A DNA stretch of 64,000 nucleotides from Pseudomonas sp. PICF141 (GCF_002286815.1 NZ_MUNM01000090.1:62001-126000); one strand, 5' to 3'. Counted from the first letter of the stretch, positions 52,319 to 60,826 are shown. Translations and numbers: made by a program. The notes: generated from the letters alone by a model not told the origin.

Positions 52319-52343
52319 TTAAATCAGGCGACTGCCGATTTAA
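52319..52343. promoter_or_regulatory. Inverted repeat upstream of the aruF-like gene
   Basis: TTAAATC and GATTTAA flank an 11-base spacer about 70 bases upstream of the aruF-like start and 24 bases after the permease stop. It may be an operator, showing that the succinyltransferase pair has its own promoter. The evidence is symmetry alone. Confidence 0.35.
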
Positions 52344-52413
52344 CGCGTGGAAACCGACAGTGATAGTCAGGTTCGGTGCAAATCGCCGAACCCTTTGATA
52401 CAGGAGTACATCC

Positions 52414-53445
52414 ATGCTGGTCTTACGCCCAGTGGAGTTAACCGACCTGCCCCAGTTGCAGCAACTGGCGCGCGACAGCCTGGTGGGGGTTACATCCTTG
52501 CCGGACGATACCGAACGCCTGCGCGAGAAGATTCTCGACTCCTGCGCTTCGTTCGGCAAAGCCGTTCAGGTGCCAGGCCCGGAGAATTATTTCTTCGTGC
52601 TGGAAGATCTCGCGACCGGCCATCTGGTCGGCTGCTCGGAAATCCTCGCCACTGCGGGGTTCAACGAGCCGTTCTACAGTTTGCGCAATCGCCATTTCAC
52701 CAGCGCCTCACGGGAACTGAACATCGAGCACGGGGTGCCGGCGCTGTCGTTGTGCCACGACCTCAGCGGTCACACCTTGCTGCGGGGTTTTCATATCGAC
52801 GCGGCATGGGAACGCACGCGGTTTTCCGAATTGTTGTCCCGGGCGCGTTTGCTATTCATTGCTGCCCACAAGACGCGTTTTGCCGAAGCGGTGATCACCG
52901 AAATCGTTGGTTACAGCGACGAACAGGGCCAGTCACCGTTCTGGGATGCGCTGGGCAAGCATTTCTTCGACTTGCCGTACGTCGAGGCCGAGCGTCTGTG
53001 TGGTTTGCAGAGCCGGACGTTTCTCGCCGAACTGATGCCGCAGTACCCGATCTATGTACCTATGCTGCCGGCGGCGGCACAGGCCTGTATCGGCCGGATT
53101 CATCCTGACGGTCAAGAGGCCTTCGACATTCTTGAACGCGAAGGCTTCGAGACCAACAGCTACATCGACCTGTTCGACGCTGGCCCGACGTTGTACGCAC
53201 GCACCTCGAACATCCGCTCCATTGCCCAGAGCCAGACCGGCACGGTGCATCCTGGCTCGGCCATCGATGCGCGCGGTAGTTCCCCGATGAGCAACTATCT
53301 GGTGAGCAACGATTCGTTGAAGGACTACCGCGCCATCGTTGCCGTGCTGGACTATCGCGCCGGGCAACCCGTGGCCTTGAACGCCGAGATGTGCGCGGCC
53401 CTGAAGGTGACCGACACCAGTGCTATCCGGTTGATCGCCCTGTGA
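52414..53445 (+). CDS. aruF: Arginine/ornithine N-succinyltransferase alpha subunit (AruF-like)
   Basis: A 343-residue AstA-family acyltransferase. Visible blocks: LVLRPVELTDLPQLQQLARD, GVTSLPDDTERLREKI, YFFVLEDLATGHLVGCSEIL, HTLLRGFHIDAAWERTRFSE, FAEAVITEIVGYSDEQGQSP and FWDALGKHFFDLPYVEAERL. In P. aeruginosa AruF and AruG form the enzyme that starts the arginine succinyltransferase pathway. Here the rest of aruCDBE is absent, so the pair may be a paralogue for another amine or guanidino compound. Confidence 0.85.
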   Translation: MLVLRPVELTDLPQLQQLARDSLVGVTSLPDDTERLREKILDSCASFGKAVQVPGPENYFFVLEDLATGHLVGCSEILATAGFNEPFYSLRNRHFTSASRELNIEHGVPALSLCHDLSGHTLLRGFHIDAAWERTRFSELLSRARLLFIAAHKTRFAEAVITEIVGYSDEQGQSPFWDALGKHFFDLPYVEAERLCGLQSRTFLAELMPQYPIYVPMLPAAAQACIGRIHPDGQEAFDILEREGFETNSYIDLFDAGPTLYARTSNIRSIAQSQTGTVHPGSAIDARGSSPMSNYLVSNDSLKDYRAIVAVLDYRAGQPVALNAEMCAALKVTDTSAIRLIAL

Positions 53446-53506
53446 GCCGCCACCGGCCCCGTGCCCAACGACAACGCCGGAACAGGCGCGAAGAAGGAGC
53501 TGCACC

Positions 53507-54541
53507 ATGATTGTCCGCCCGGTTAAAGTCACCGACCTGCCCGCCCTGCTTAGTCTGGTGCAACGGGCCGGCCCCGGCTTCACCACCCTGCCGGCCAGTG
53601 AAGAGCGCCTGGCCCATCGTGTGCGCTGGGCCCAGCGCACCTTTGCCGAACAGGTGGAACGCGCGGACGCCGATTACCTGTTCGTGCTTGAAGACGACGA
53701 TCAACAAGTGGTCGGCGTCAGCGCCCTGACAGGCGCCGTCGGCCTGCGCGAGCCCTGGTACAACTACCGGGTCGGCCTGACAGTCAGTTCATCGCCGGAC
53801 CTGGGCATTGCGCGCCAGATCCCCACGTTGTTCCTGAACAACGAAATGACCGGCCAATCGGAAATCTGTTCGCTGTTTCTGCGCCACGATCAACGTCACG
53901 GCAGTAATGGTCGACTGCTTTCGCTGGGGCGCCTGCTGTTCGTCGCCGAATTTCCGCACCTGTTCGGCGACAAGCTTATCGCCGAACTGCGCGGCAGCGC
54001 TGACGAACAAGGTTGCTCTCCATTCTGGGACAGCCTGGGCCGGCACTTTTTCAAGATGGATTTCAGCCATGCCGATCACTTGTCGGGGCTGGGCAGCAAA
54101 GCACTCATCGCCGAACTGATGCCGCGCCAGCCACTCTACACTTGCCTGCTCACTGAAGAGGCCCAGGCGGTGATTGGCAAGCCGCACCCGAACACCGAAC
54201 CTGCGTTGAAGATCCTCACCGCCGAGGGTTTTGCCCATAAGGGATACATCGACATCTTCGACGCCGGCCCGGTAGTCGAAGCCCCGGTATCGAGAATCCG
54301 CACGGTGCGGGACAGCCAACGATTGGAGCTGGCCATCGGCACGCCCGACGACCAGGCGCCGGTGTGGCTGATTCACAATCGCCGTCTGGAAAACTGCCGC
54401 ATCACCACCGCCCAGGCGCGGCTGGTAGGCAACAGCCTGATCGTCGACCGGCTCACCGCCAAACGCCTGCAATTGCAACCCGGCAATTCGGTGCGTGCCG
54501 TGCCGCTGCATGACAAACAGCAGCGGGCAGTGGCGGCGTGA
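53507..54541 (+). CDS. aruG: Arginine N-succinyltransferase beta subunit (AruG-like)
   Basis: A 344-residue paralogue of the preceding protein, with the same blocks: VRPVKVTDLPALLSLVQRAG, TTLPASEERLAHRV, YLFVLEDDDQQVVGVSALTG, EICSLFLRHDQRHGSNGRLL and FWDSLGRHFFKMDFSHADHL. The subunits would form a heteromer that transfers a succinyl group to the alpha-amino group. It starts 61 bases after aruF and is followed only by decayed repeat DNA. A GAAGGAG site precedes the ATG. Confidence 0.86.
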   Translation: MIVRPVKVTDLPALLSLVQRAGPGFTTLPASEERLAHRVRWAQRTFAEQVERADADYLFVLEDDDQQVVGVSALTGAVGLREPWYNYRVGLTVSSSPDLGIARQIPTLFLNNEMTGQSEICSLFLRHDQRHGSNGRLLSLGRLLFVAEFPHLFGDKLIAELRGSADEQGCSPFWDSLGRHFFKMDFSHADHLSGLGSKALIAELMPRQPLYTCLLTEEAQAVIGKPHPNTEPALKILTAEGFAHKGYIDIFDAGPVVEAPVSRIRTVRDSQRLELAIGTPDDQAPVWLIHNRRLENCRITTAQARLVGNSLIVDRLTAKRLQLQPGNSVRAVPLHDKQQRAVAA

Positions 54542-54904
54542 TCGGGTAGAAGCTGGCGAAGCCTGCGTTCGGCTGCGTAGCAGTCGTAAAACCTGCCAGC
54601 TCGGTTTCCCGGACTGATCGCCATTAAAACTTCTTCTGCATGACTTTCGATCAGATGGCGAGCGGTTCGCACTCGAACGCAGCCTTCGGCGGCTGCTACA
54701 AGGGATCGCGTCGAGGCCAGGATTCGTTTCAATCCGGATGTATGCACGCTGCAGGATCTGCCGCTGGCTGCGATCTTTTGATCTTGTCTCCAGTGGTCGG
54801 CAAATTCGTCATCATTCTTGATTCGCTCTCGTGATAGCCTTTTGTTCTTTCGGCGTTGACACTTTTGCTCAAGCCCTTCCATTCCTTTGTATGGTGGAAC
54901 TCAT
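54542..54904. other. Intergenic region with decayed repeats
   Basis: The 363 bases contain a decayed repeat at 54546-54700, a single GATCTTTTGATC unit near 54770-54786 and, from about 54795, the AT-rich promoter of the oxaloacetate decarboxylase gene. No extra gene is supported. Confidence 0.5.
54546..54700. repeat. Decayed relative of the long-armed element
   Basis: The left end reads GTAGAAGCTGGCGAAGCCTG with CGTTCGGCTGCGTAGCAGTCG, and the right end CGAACGCAGCCTTCGGCGGC. The arms no longer pair fully and the loop is not conserved. Confidence 0.6.
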
Positions 54905-55774
54905 ATGTCCAGGCTGTCACATCAAGATTTGCGCCGTAACATCCGCCAACTGTTCGCTTCCAACGCCTGCTATCACACCGCCTCGGTCTTCGACCCGATG
55001 TCGGCGCGCATTGCCGCTGACCTCGGTTTTGAAGTGGGGATTCTCGGCGGTTCGGTCGCGTCGCTGCAGGTGCTGGGCGCCCCCGATTTTGCATTGATTT
55101 CCCTGAGCGAGTTCGCCGAGCAGGCTACCCGTATCGGCCGCGTGGCCCAATTGCCGGTCATCGCCGACGCTGACCACGGCTATGGCAACGCGCTCAACGT
55201 CATGCGCACCATCGTCGAACTCGAACGCGCCGGCGTGGCCGCCCTGACCATTGAAGACACCTTGCTGCCCGCACAATTCGGCCGCAAATCCACTGATCTG
55301 ATCGGGGTCGCGGAAGGCGTCGGCAAAATCCGCGCGGCTCTGGAAGCCCGGGTCGACCCGGAAATGGCGATCATTGCGCGAACCAATGCCGGAATCCTGC
55401 CGGTTCAGGAAATCATCAGTCGCACCCAGCAATACCAACAGGCGGGGGCGGACGGGATTTGCATGGTGGGCGTGCGGGACTTCGATCATCTCGAACAGAT
55501 CGCCGAGCAGTTGAGCGTGCCGTTGATGCTTGTCACCTATGGCAACCCGCTGCTGCGCGACGACAATCGCCTGGCCGAACTGGGTGTGCGCGTCACCATC
55601 GACGGTCATGGCGCCTACTTCGCTGCGATCAAGGCGACTTATGACAGCCTGCGCGAACAACGCCAAATCTTCACCCAGGCATCGGATCTGAGCGCGACGG
55701 AACTGACGCATACCTACACCCAGCCTGAGGAATACATTCGTTGGGCGGAAGAGTTTATGAGCGTTAAAGAGTAA
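54905..55774 (+). CDS. Oxaloacetate decarboxylase (isocitrate lyase/PEP mutase superfamily)
   Basis: A 289-residue TIM-barrel enzyme close to P. aeruginosa PA4872 as I remember it, which decarboxylates oxaloacetate to pyruvate with Mg2+. Motifs: [38 protein letters not shown], the metal-binding [32 protein letters not shown] and AIIARTNAG. The catalytic cysteine loop of isocitrate lyase is absent, as expected. ATG 54905 is preceded by TGGTGGAAC. It is monocistronic. Confidence 0.9.
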   Translation: MSRLSHQDLRRNIRQLFASNACYHTASVFDPMSARIAADLGFEVGILGGSVASLQVLGAPDFALISLSEFAEQATRIGRVAQLPVIADADHGYGNALNVMRTIVELERAGVAALTIEDTLLPAQFGRKSTDLIGVAEGVGKIRAALEARVDPEMAIIARTNAGILPVQEIISRTQQYQQAGADGICMVGVRDFDHLEQIAEQLSVPLMLVTYGNPLLRDDNRLAELGVRVTIDGHGAYFAAIKATYDSLREQRQIFTQASDLSATELTHTYTQPEEYIRWAEEFMSVKE

Positions 55775-55782
55775 TGGCCAAC

Positions 55783-55859
55783 AAGATCGCAGTCTGCGGC
55801 AGTTGCTACATTGGGATAACGTACACCCTGTAGAGCTGCCGGAGGCTGCGATCTTTTGC
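55783..55859. repeat. Outward-facing REP pair, GATCAAAAGATCGCAG class
   Basis: AAGATCGCAGTCTGCGGCAG and GAGCTGCCGGAGGCTGCGAT are inverted relative to each other. It lies between the convergent decarboxylase and small hypothetical genes. Confidence 0.72.
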
Positions 55860-55865
55860 TATTTT

Positions 55866-56168
55866 CTACACTGGGGTCTTGAACCCCTCCTCACGCTGCA
55901 ACGCCCGCGCCTGAATCACATCCAGCATCGCGCAACCCTCGCGCATCAGCAGATGCACCGCACGGGTAATACGGGTCAGATCACAGTCGGAAATATCTTT
56001 GAGGTTCAGGCTGGACAAGGTGTCCGTCAGATCGCGAACCACGGTGAAGCGATGCGCGGCACAGGCGGCCATATCGCTGAGTTCTTTGTGGGTGTTGATG
56101 AAGAGCACCGGATTTTCGGCGTCGTAGGTGTCGATGGGGAGGTAACGGGGCATGACTTGGTCGAACAT
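55866..56168 (-). CDS. Small conserved Pseudomonas hypothetical protein
   Basis: A 100-residue cytosolic protein from ATG 56168, preceded by a TGGAG site. The sequence (PRYLPIDTYDAENPVLFINT, then HKELSDMAACAAHRFTVVRD, and HLLMREGCAMLDVIQARALQ) suggests an all-helical fold. It belongs to a set of small Pseudomonas proteins found in many copies per genome, with no known role. The frame is open further upstream, but that region is better explained as a structured leader RNA than as coding. Confidence 0.65.
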   Translation of the reverse strand: MFDQVMPRYLPIDTYDAENPVLFINTHKELSDMAACAAHRFTVVRDLTDTLSSLNLKDISDCDLTRITRAVHLLMREGCAMLDVIQARALQREEGFKTPV

Positions 56169-56169
56169 A

Positions 56170-56300
56170 GGTATAACTCCAGGTTGAGCTACCACCGTTC
56201 GCGGCCAAGCGAAAGTAAGGTGGCAGCCGTGAGCGGGTTGGCCGACCGGTACCTGAAAGACCCGGCACACCCGAAGGTGTCCCGCGCACAGCTGCCATAA
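56170..56300 (-). promoter_or_regulatory. Structured 5' leader of the small hypothetical gene
   Basis: Read leftward, the leader has an ACACC-TTCG-GGTGT tetraloop hairpin (56267-56280), a TGGCAGC/GCTGCCA long-range pair (56221-56227 with 56291-56297) and a CCACC/GGTGG hairpin close to the ribosome site (56192-56196 with 56219-56223). The last two pairings share bases 56221-56223, so they exclude each other, as in an attenuator or riboswitch-like switch. This is hand-folded. Confidence 0.45.
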
Positions 56301-56532
56301 CACGTTTGGCGCTGTTGCTTTTCAGATAATCGACCGGCCAAGGTCGTTCGCGGTCTTTTCCGCGAGCCCGAACTATAGGGGTCGATGCTGAAACGCGGCA
56401 ATAGGGTACGTTGTAGGAAACGTCTTGGAAAGTTGTGCGCCGCGTAGTGGTCATTCCACGCCCTGCGTGGGATTCCTGTCGAGCGATCTCAACATCTCGC
56501 TTGACTACCGCTCAGCCTAGATCCTTGTTTTC
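56301..56532. other. Left boundary of the AT-rich retron island
   Basis: Between the leader and the candidate noncoding RNA the base composition drops from GC-rich to AT-rich, with the change near 56470-56530. A TTGACT at 56501 followed after 17 bases by CTTGTT is a possible weak promoter for the noncoding RNA. No gene, integrase or tRNA end was seen. Confidence 0.4.
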
Positions 56533-56711
56533 TGAGGGGGCTTGATTTAGAGTCGGCCTATGCCAGTGACTAGGAGTATCTCCAGTCGCCAAATCTGGCC
56601 TCTACAGGTGTCTAGTCTCCGCTTTACGTTTATGTGCCTCTCTAGCAAAAGGCTAAAGAGGCACATAAATAGTAAATATCTTCTTGATTTTCGCTGCTCT
56701 CCCCGCCCTCA
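56533..56711 (+). ncRNA. Candidate retron msr-msd noncoding RNA
   Basis: The ends TGAGGGGG (56533-56540) and CCGCCCTCA (56703-56711) can pair as a1/a2 over 8 bases with one bulged base. Inside are two small hairpins (GACT-AGGAGTATCTCC-AGTC and GCCA-AATC-TGGC) suited to msr. They are followed by a long stem at 56629-56669: 13 perfect pairs (TTTATGTGCCTCT with AGAGGCACATAAA), one mismatch, four more pairs and a five-base loop, suited to msd. It lies 363 bases upstream of the reverse transcriptase on the same strand. Exact ends and the branching G are inference. Confidence 0.5.
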
Positions 56712-56754
56712 TGCCGTCTTCTGATACACCTCAATTTCCAAACATAAGCGTGCT

Positions 56755-57034
56755 ATGTCTGTCGCTTTCTCTGATTTGAAAAATCGTCTGCACCTGCAAA
56801 AAACCACTTCGCCATCTGCTCCTCCTGCCAGAATCACTTCAAAAAACTCAACGCCTATCCATTAATCTCGCTTCCGAAAAAAAGCAGCTGATTGGGCAAG
56901 CTGTACGAAGCGGACTGTCAGATACTTCCTACACCTTAATCTCTCAACGCTTCCACCCGACCGACATCAGAAAAGTTTATTTAACTTTTATGGAAAGCAT
57001 TGTATCTCGCTCTGCTTTACGGCATATTTTGTAA
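56755..57034 (+). pseudogene. Possible small broken gene upstream of the reverse transcriptase
   Basis: A 36-codon frame from ATG 56755 (MSVAFSDLKNRLHLQKTTSP) ends at 56865. A second frame, open from 56780 to a stop at 57034, continues with a protein-like helical sequence (LASEKKQLIGQAVRSGLSDT, FHPTDIRKVYLTFMESIVSR). One base lost or gained between 56780 and 56865 would join them into about 92 residues. There is no good ribosome site. It may be a decayed gene or chance. Confidence 0.25.
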
Positions 57035-57074
57035 AAATCGTGTCTCTGTCGCGATACCGGCTTGAGCTTAATCA

Positions 57075-58028
57075 ATGAAAAAAAGATCTCTAAAAGACTT
57101 ATTGGATGCCATGTACCAAGGAAAATTCGAATTTCCCGAACTTGACACTGGCGATATCAGCACGCTTTACGAAACAAAAAACTATAACGACAGAGAACTC
57201 CACATACCAAACAAAAAACTAAAAACCTTTCACTCTTTTTTAAATCTTTTTCTGCTGGAGTATCTACAGACAAACAAAGAAATTGTATTTTCGTACAGGA
57301 AGGGCGTCAATGCTGTGGACGCCGTATCAAAACATGCACACAGCAAATATTTTTTTCAAACAGACATTACCAATTTCTTCAACAGCATTGACGCTGACCT
57401 AGTCACATCAACAATAATTAACAGCGCTGATCGCTGCCCCATCTCCGACATAGACAACCACATTACAAATATCGTAAAAACACTGACCGTCAACGGTTCC
57501 GTACCGGTCGGATTTTCCACATCTCCACCACTAAGTAATGCATGCCTATTCAACTTCGACAACAAACTACAAAAATACTGCCTTGACAACTCGCTGACAT
57601 TCTCCAGATATTCGGATGACATAATTATTTCATCCTTAGATAAAACGCCACTACTTGAAGCGGAAAAATATGTCGCCCAGTGTTTATCCAAGCACACCGA
57701 CAACAAGCTTTCAATCAACACAACAAAAAGCAAGCACACTCAGACCGGAAACAAAATAAAATTATTGGGAATGGTAATTTTACCCAATGGAAAAGTCTCA
57801 ATAGATATAAAATTCAAAAAAGACACCGAAGTCAAACTACATTACTACCTTACAAACAAAGAAAAATTTACCGCGATAACAGGACCAGACTTCGATAACG
57901 CTATAGAAAAAATTTCAGGACAACTGAATTACTTCAACACCGTTGATCAGGACTATCTCGACAAACTAAGAAAAAAATATGGCGCCACCATAGTTGATAT
58001 GTTCCTTCATAAATCGGACAAGCTATGA
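57075..58028 (+). CDS. Retron-type reverse transcriptase
   Basis: A 317-residue reverse transcriptase, Lys/Asn/Ser-rich and AT-rich unlike its neighbours. Motif A is FFQTDITNFFNSID with Asp97, motif B GFSTSPPLSNACLF (146-159), and motif C RYSDDIIIS with Asp181/Asp182; KIKLLGMVI follows as motif D/E. The canonical retron VTG triplet is not obvious. No maturase or endonuclease domain is attached, so it is not a group II intron enzyme. It overlaps the ATPase-TOPRIM gene by four bases. A candidate msr-msd lies upstream. In retrons the enzyme makes msDNA that restrains a toxic effector until phage attack. Confidence 0.87.
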   Translation: MKKRSLKDLLDAMYQGKFEFPELDTGDISTLYETKNYNDRELHIPNKKLKTFHSFLNLFLLEYLQTNKEIVFSYRKGVNAVDAVSKHAHSKYFFQTDITNFFNSIDADLVTSTIINSADRCPISDIDNHITNIVKTLTVNGSVPVGFSTSPPLSNACLFNFDNKLQKYCLDNSLTFSRYSDDIIISSLDKTPLLEAEKYVAQCLSKHTDNKLSINTTKSKHTQTGNKIKLLGMVILPNGKVSIDIKFKKDTEVKLHYYLTNKEKFTAITGPDFDNAIEKISGQLNYFNTVDQDYLDKLRKKYGATIVDMFLHKSDKL

Positions 58029-59377
58029 TGCTGCTATCAGTCGAGCTAAAAAATATACAGCATGTAAAAAACATGACATTCAGCTTGGATTTGAACCAAA
58101 ACAAGCTTACTTGTCTTGTAGGCAAGAATGGCGTAGGCAAAACAACACTTATAAAATCCATTCTTAATTTTCGCTCAGCTGACACACTCTCCAAAACGAC
58201 GTCCTCTGGCATTTTCAAAACCGACAGCGAAGTTGTATACAAACTTGGAACTGATGAGTTCGTATTCAGTTACGACAGATCAATCAACAGTCTTAACTGC
58301 AAATCCGCCATCCCTGACAATATCAAAAACACTATCGATGTTGAACTTCCGATGCCATTTGGACAACGCTTTAATCATTTCCAAAGCATCAGCACTGCAG
58401 ACAAAGACATAAGAACGGCTATTATCCTTGGCCAACACACTCGTCCTGCCGAATTAATCGAATTCCTTAGTGACATTTACTCCAGCAATAAATTTGAAAA
58501 CCTAGTCGAGATAAAAGTAAAAAATGTAAAATATTACTGCATTCCTCTTGATGGAGACAGATACGTAAGAGAAGACCATCTAAGCTCTGGAGAGTTTTTC
58601 TTAATCAGCCTATATAGAAAGATAACAAATCGATGCAAACTCATAGTAATCGACGAGATAGACATCTCCTTAGATGCGGCCGCACAAGCTCACCTAATCA
58701 GAAGACTACGTACATTCTGCGATGCATATCGAGTCAATATTTTCTGCACTACTCACTCCCTTGCAATCATGAGAACCCTTAAAGACTCAGAACTATTCTA
58801 CATGACCAACACAGATGGAAATGGAGATGTTATACCAGCATCATACAACTATATAAAAAGTATAATGTTCGGATTTACAGGATGGGACAAATACATTCTC
58901 ACCGAAGATGAAATGTTAAAAAATTTCCTGAAATTCATCATCACCAAGTACTGCCCCACAAACTTCTCTCGATATAAAATTATTTCTATTGGAGGAGGCT
59001 CAAACGTCACAACTCTCTTAAAATTAAACAGCAAAGAAAAATTCCTCTCACAACCAGATAATGTGATATCAATACTAGATGGCGACCAAGAAATATTCAA
59101 GTACAACAAAAAATGTCCCGGCACACATTTTCTACCTTTTGAGAGTGTAGAAAAAAGAATTTACTCAGATCATAGGCTGGCAAAATTCCTACCTGACTTC
59201 GTACACACAGAGAAATTCAACACTAAGAAACCAGACAAGATTTTTTACGAAGAGATTATAGATAAACAACTGATCACAGACATTGAAATATTCGAATACC
59301 TTTGCAAAGAGACTGAACAAGGAATTATTAGACTTATCGAGATTATTTCTAAATTTCTAGCCCAAAGGCCAAACTAA
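58025..59377 (+). CDS. OLD-like ATPase-TOPRIM effector of the retron
   Basis: A 450-residue protein. The ABC/SMC-type ATPase (about 1-260) has Walker A GKNGVGKT (33-40), signature LSSGE (186-190), Walker B LIVIDE (206-211) and an H-loop histidine in CTTHS. The C-terminal part (about 289-400) is TOPRIM-like: Glu294 in ILTEDEML, GGGSNVTTLL and the acidic pair in SILDGDQE (352-354). This is the layout of OLD-family nucleases and of the effector of retron Eco8. It begins in the reverse transcriptase stop (ATGA). The likely role is nucleic-acid cleavage that stops phage growth. Confidence 0.83.
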   Translation: MMLLSVELKNIQHVKNMTFSLDLNQNKLTCLVGKNGVGKTTLIKSILNFRSADTLSKTTSSGIFKTDSEVVYKLGTDEFVFSYDRSINSLNCKSAIPDNIKNTIDVELPMPFGQRFNHFQSISTADKDIRTAIILGQHTRPAELIEFLSDIYSSNKFENLVEIKVKNVKYYCIPLDGDRYVREDHLSSGEFFLISLYRKITNRCKLIVIDEIDISLDAAAQAHLIRRLRTFCDAYRVNIFCTTHSLAIMRTLKDSELFYMTNTDGNGDVIPASYNYIKSIMFGFTGWDKYILTEDEMLKNFLKFIITKYCPTNFSRYKIISIGGGSNVTTLLKLNSKEKFLSQPDNVISILDGDQEIFKYNKKCPGTHFLPFESVEKRIYSDHRLAKFLPDFVHTEKFNTKKPDKIFYEEIIDKQLITDIEIFEYLCKETEQGIIRLIEIISKFLAQRPN

Positions 59378-59471
59378 ATAAACCTACAACGCCCCAAGCC
59401 GATTTTATTTTTCATAAGTGATCAGACTCAAGCAAGAACCACTCGAGTCTAATCATACTAAAATCAACAAA

Positions 59472-60716
59472 TTAATTTTTAATAGCCAATTCCATAATCA
59501 TCCGCGACAGCAGATAAATCCGTGGCGCCACACTCTCAACCTCGGCGTATTCCTCCGGGGTATGAATATTGCCGCCGACAATCCCGAACCCATCCAGCGT
59601 CGGCGTACCCACCCCGGCCGAGAGGCTGGCGTCCGCTGCACCGCCGCTGCCTTCTTCCGTCAGTTTGCGGCCAATTTCGCCGTAAATCCCTTGGGCCATG
59701 GCCATCAAGCGATCCGACTCTGCCGTTTGCGGCATCGGCGGTAAGCCGCGTTTCAGGGTGGTGGTGACTTCAGTCTCAGGAATCAGTTTGTCCTTGGATA
59801 CCCGTGCCAGGTCCTTCTCGATCCGATCGAACTCTTCCGGCACCGCTGCCCGCACGTCAGCCTTGGCGGTGGCCTGATCCGGAATCACATTGGTGCGATC
59901 GCCAGCATTGAGCACGGTGAAATTGATGGTGGTTTTCTTCTGCGCATCGCCCAGCTTGCCGAGTTGCAGGATCTGGTGCGCGGTTTCCATGGCCGCGTTA
60001 CGCCCCAGTTCCGGCGCGACGCCAGCGTGAGAGGCCTTGCCCTTGACCTCGACCACGGCGGTGGCGCTGCCTTTGCGCCATACCACCAAACCATCCGCCG
60101 GGCGGCCCGGTTCGAGGTTGAGGGTCACGTCGTGGGCCTTGGCGGTTTTCTTGATCAGGTTGGTGGCGACGTCCGAGCCGGTTTCTTCGCTGGCGTCGAG
60201 CAGGAAGGTGATCTGCGCGTAATCCTTGAAATCAAGGTTTTTCAGGACTTTCAGTGCATAGATCCCGGCGACGATGCCGCCCTTGTCGTCCATCACGCCC
60301 GGCCCGTAGGCGCGGCCATCCTTGATGTGGAATGGGCGCGCGGCGGCGGAGCCTTCCTTGAATACGGTGTCCATGTGTGCCATCAGCAGGATTTTCGCCG
60401 TGCCGGTGCCCTTGAGCGTGGCCAACACATGGTTGCTCCTGTCCGGGGTGTTGGGCACGAGTTCGATGGTGGCGCCGAGTTTCTTCAACTCTTCGATGGC
60501 GATGTCGCTCACCTGAGTCAGCCCCGGCTCATAACCGGAGCCAGAGTCGATATTCACCAACCGTTCCAGCAGTTTCAGGGCTTCACCTTTGTACTGTTCG
60601 GCATCGGCGAGGATTTGTTTGTGGGGTTCGGCGAAGGCTGTGAGGGTGAAGGCGCCGAGGGCGAGGGTCAGGCCGAGGCTGGTGGCCAGGAGGGAGCGAG
60701 AGCGTCTGAACGTCAT
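59472..60716 (-). CDS. Exported M20-family glutamate carboxypeptidase (carboxypeptidase G2-like)
   Basis: A 414-residue zinc peptidase with a signal peptide ending near LTAFA. Zinc and catalytic motifs: LLMAHMDTVF (first His and its Asp), GPGVMDDKGGIVAGIYALK, LDASEETGS (general base and metal Glu), NLEPGRPADG and the final GGNIHTPEEY. The dimerisation insert has VEVKGKASHAGVAPELGRNA. Length and motifs match carboxypeptidase G2, which removes C-terminal glutamate from folates. ATG 60716 follows an AAGGA site. It marks the return to core GC-rich sequence right of the island. Confidence 0.88.
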   Translation of the reverse strand: MTFRRSRSLLATSLGLTLALGAFTLTAFAEPHKQILADAEQYKGEALKLLERLVNIDSGSGYEPGLTQVSDIAIEELKKLGATIELVPNTPDRSNHVLATLKGTGTAKILLMAHMDTVFKEGSAAARPFHIKDGRAYGPGVMDDKGGIVAGIYALKVLKNLDFKDYAQITFLLDASEETGSDVATNLIKKTAKAHDVTLNLEPGRPADGLVVWRKGSATAVVEVKGKASHAGVAPELGRNAAMETAHQILQLGKLGDAQKKTTINFTVLNAGDRTNVIPDQATAKADVRAAVPEEFDRIEKDLARVSKDKLIPETEVTTTLKRGLPPMPQTAESDRLMAMAQGIYGEIGRKLTEEGSGGAADASLSAGVGTPTLDGFGIVGGNIHTPEEYAEVESVAPRIYLLSRMIMELAIKN

Positions 60717-60826
60717 GAATCGATCCTTGTTTCGTGTCGGGGTCGGTCGAAAATACCCTACCTGACTACGACGCAAGGCTCTACACCGGATGCGACACAT
60801 ACAAACCTGAATGACCACATCCCCCC

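Noticed and set aside
55981-56454. Leftward open frames through the leader of the small hypothetical gene
   Set aside because: They lack ribosome sites, and the competing stems plus a good site before ATG 56168 favour a leader RNA.
56629-56669. Hairpin as an ordinary rho-independent terminator
   Set aside because: No T-run follows the stem on either strand, there is no gene ending just before it, and the surroundings fit a retron RNA better.
57075-58028. Group II intron maturase
   Set aside because: The protein has only the reverse transcriptase domain, no maturase or endonuclease part, and no intron structure surrounds it.
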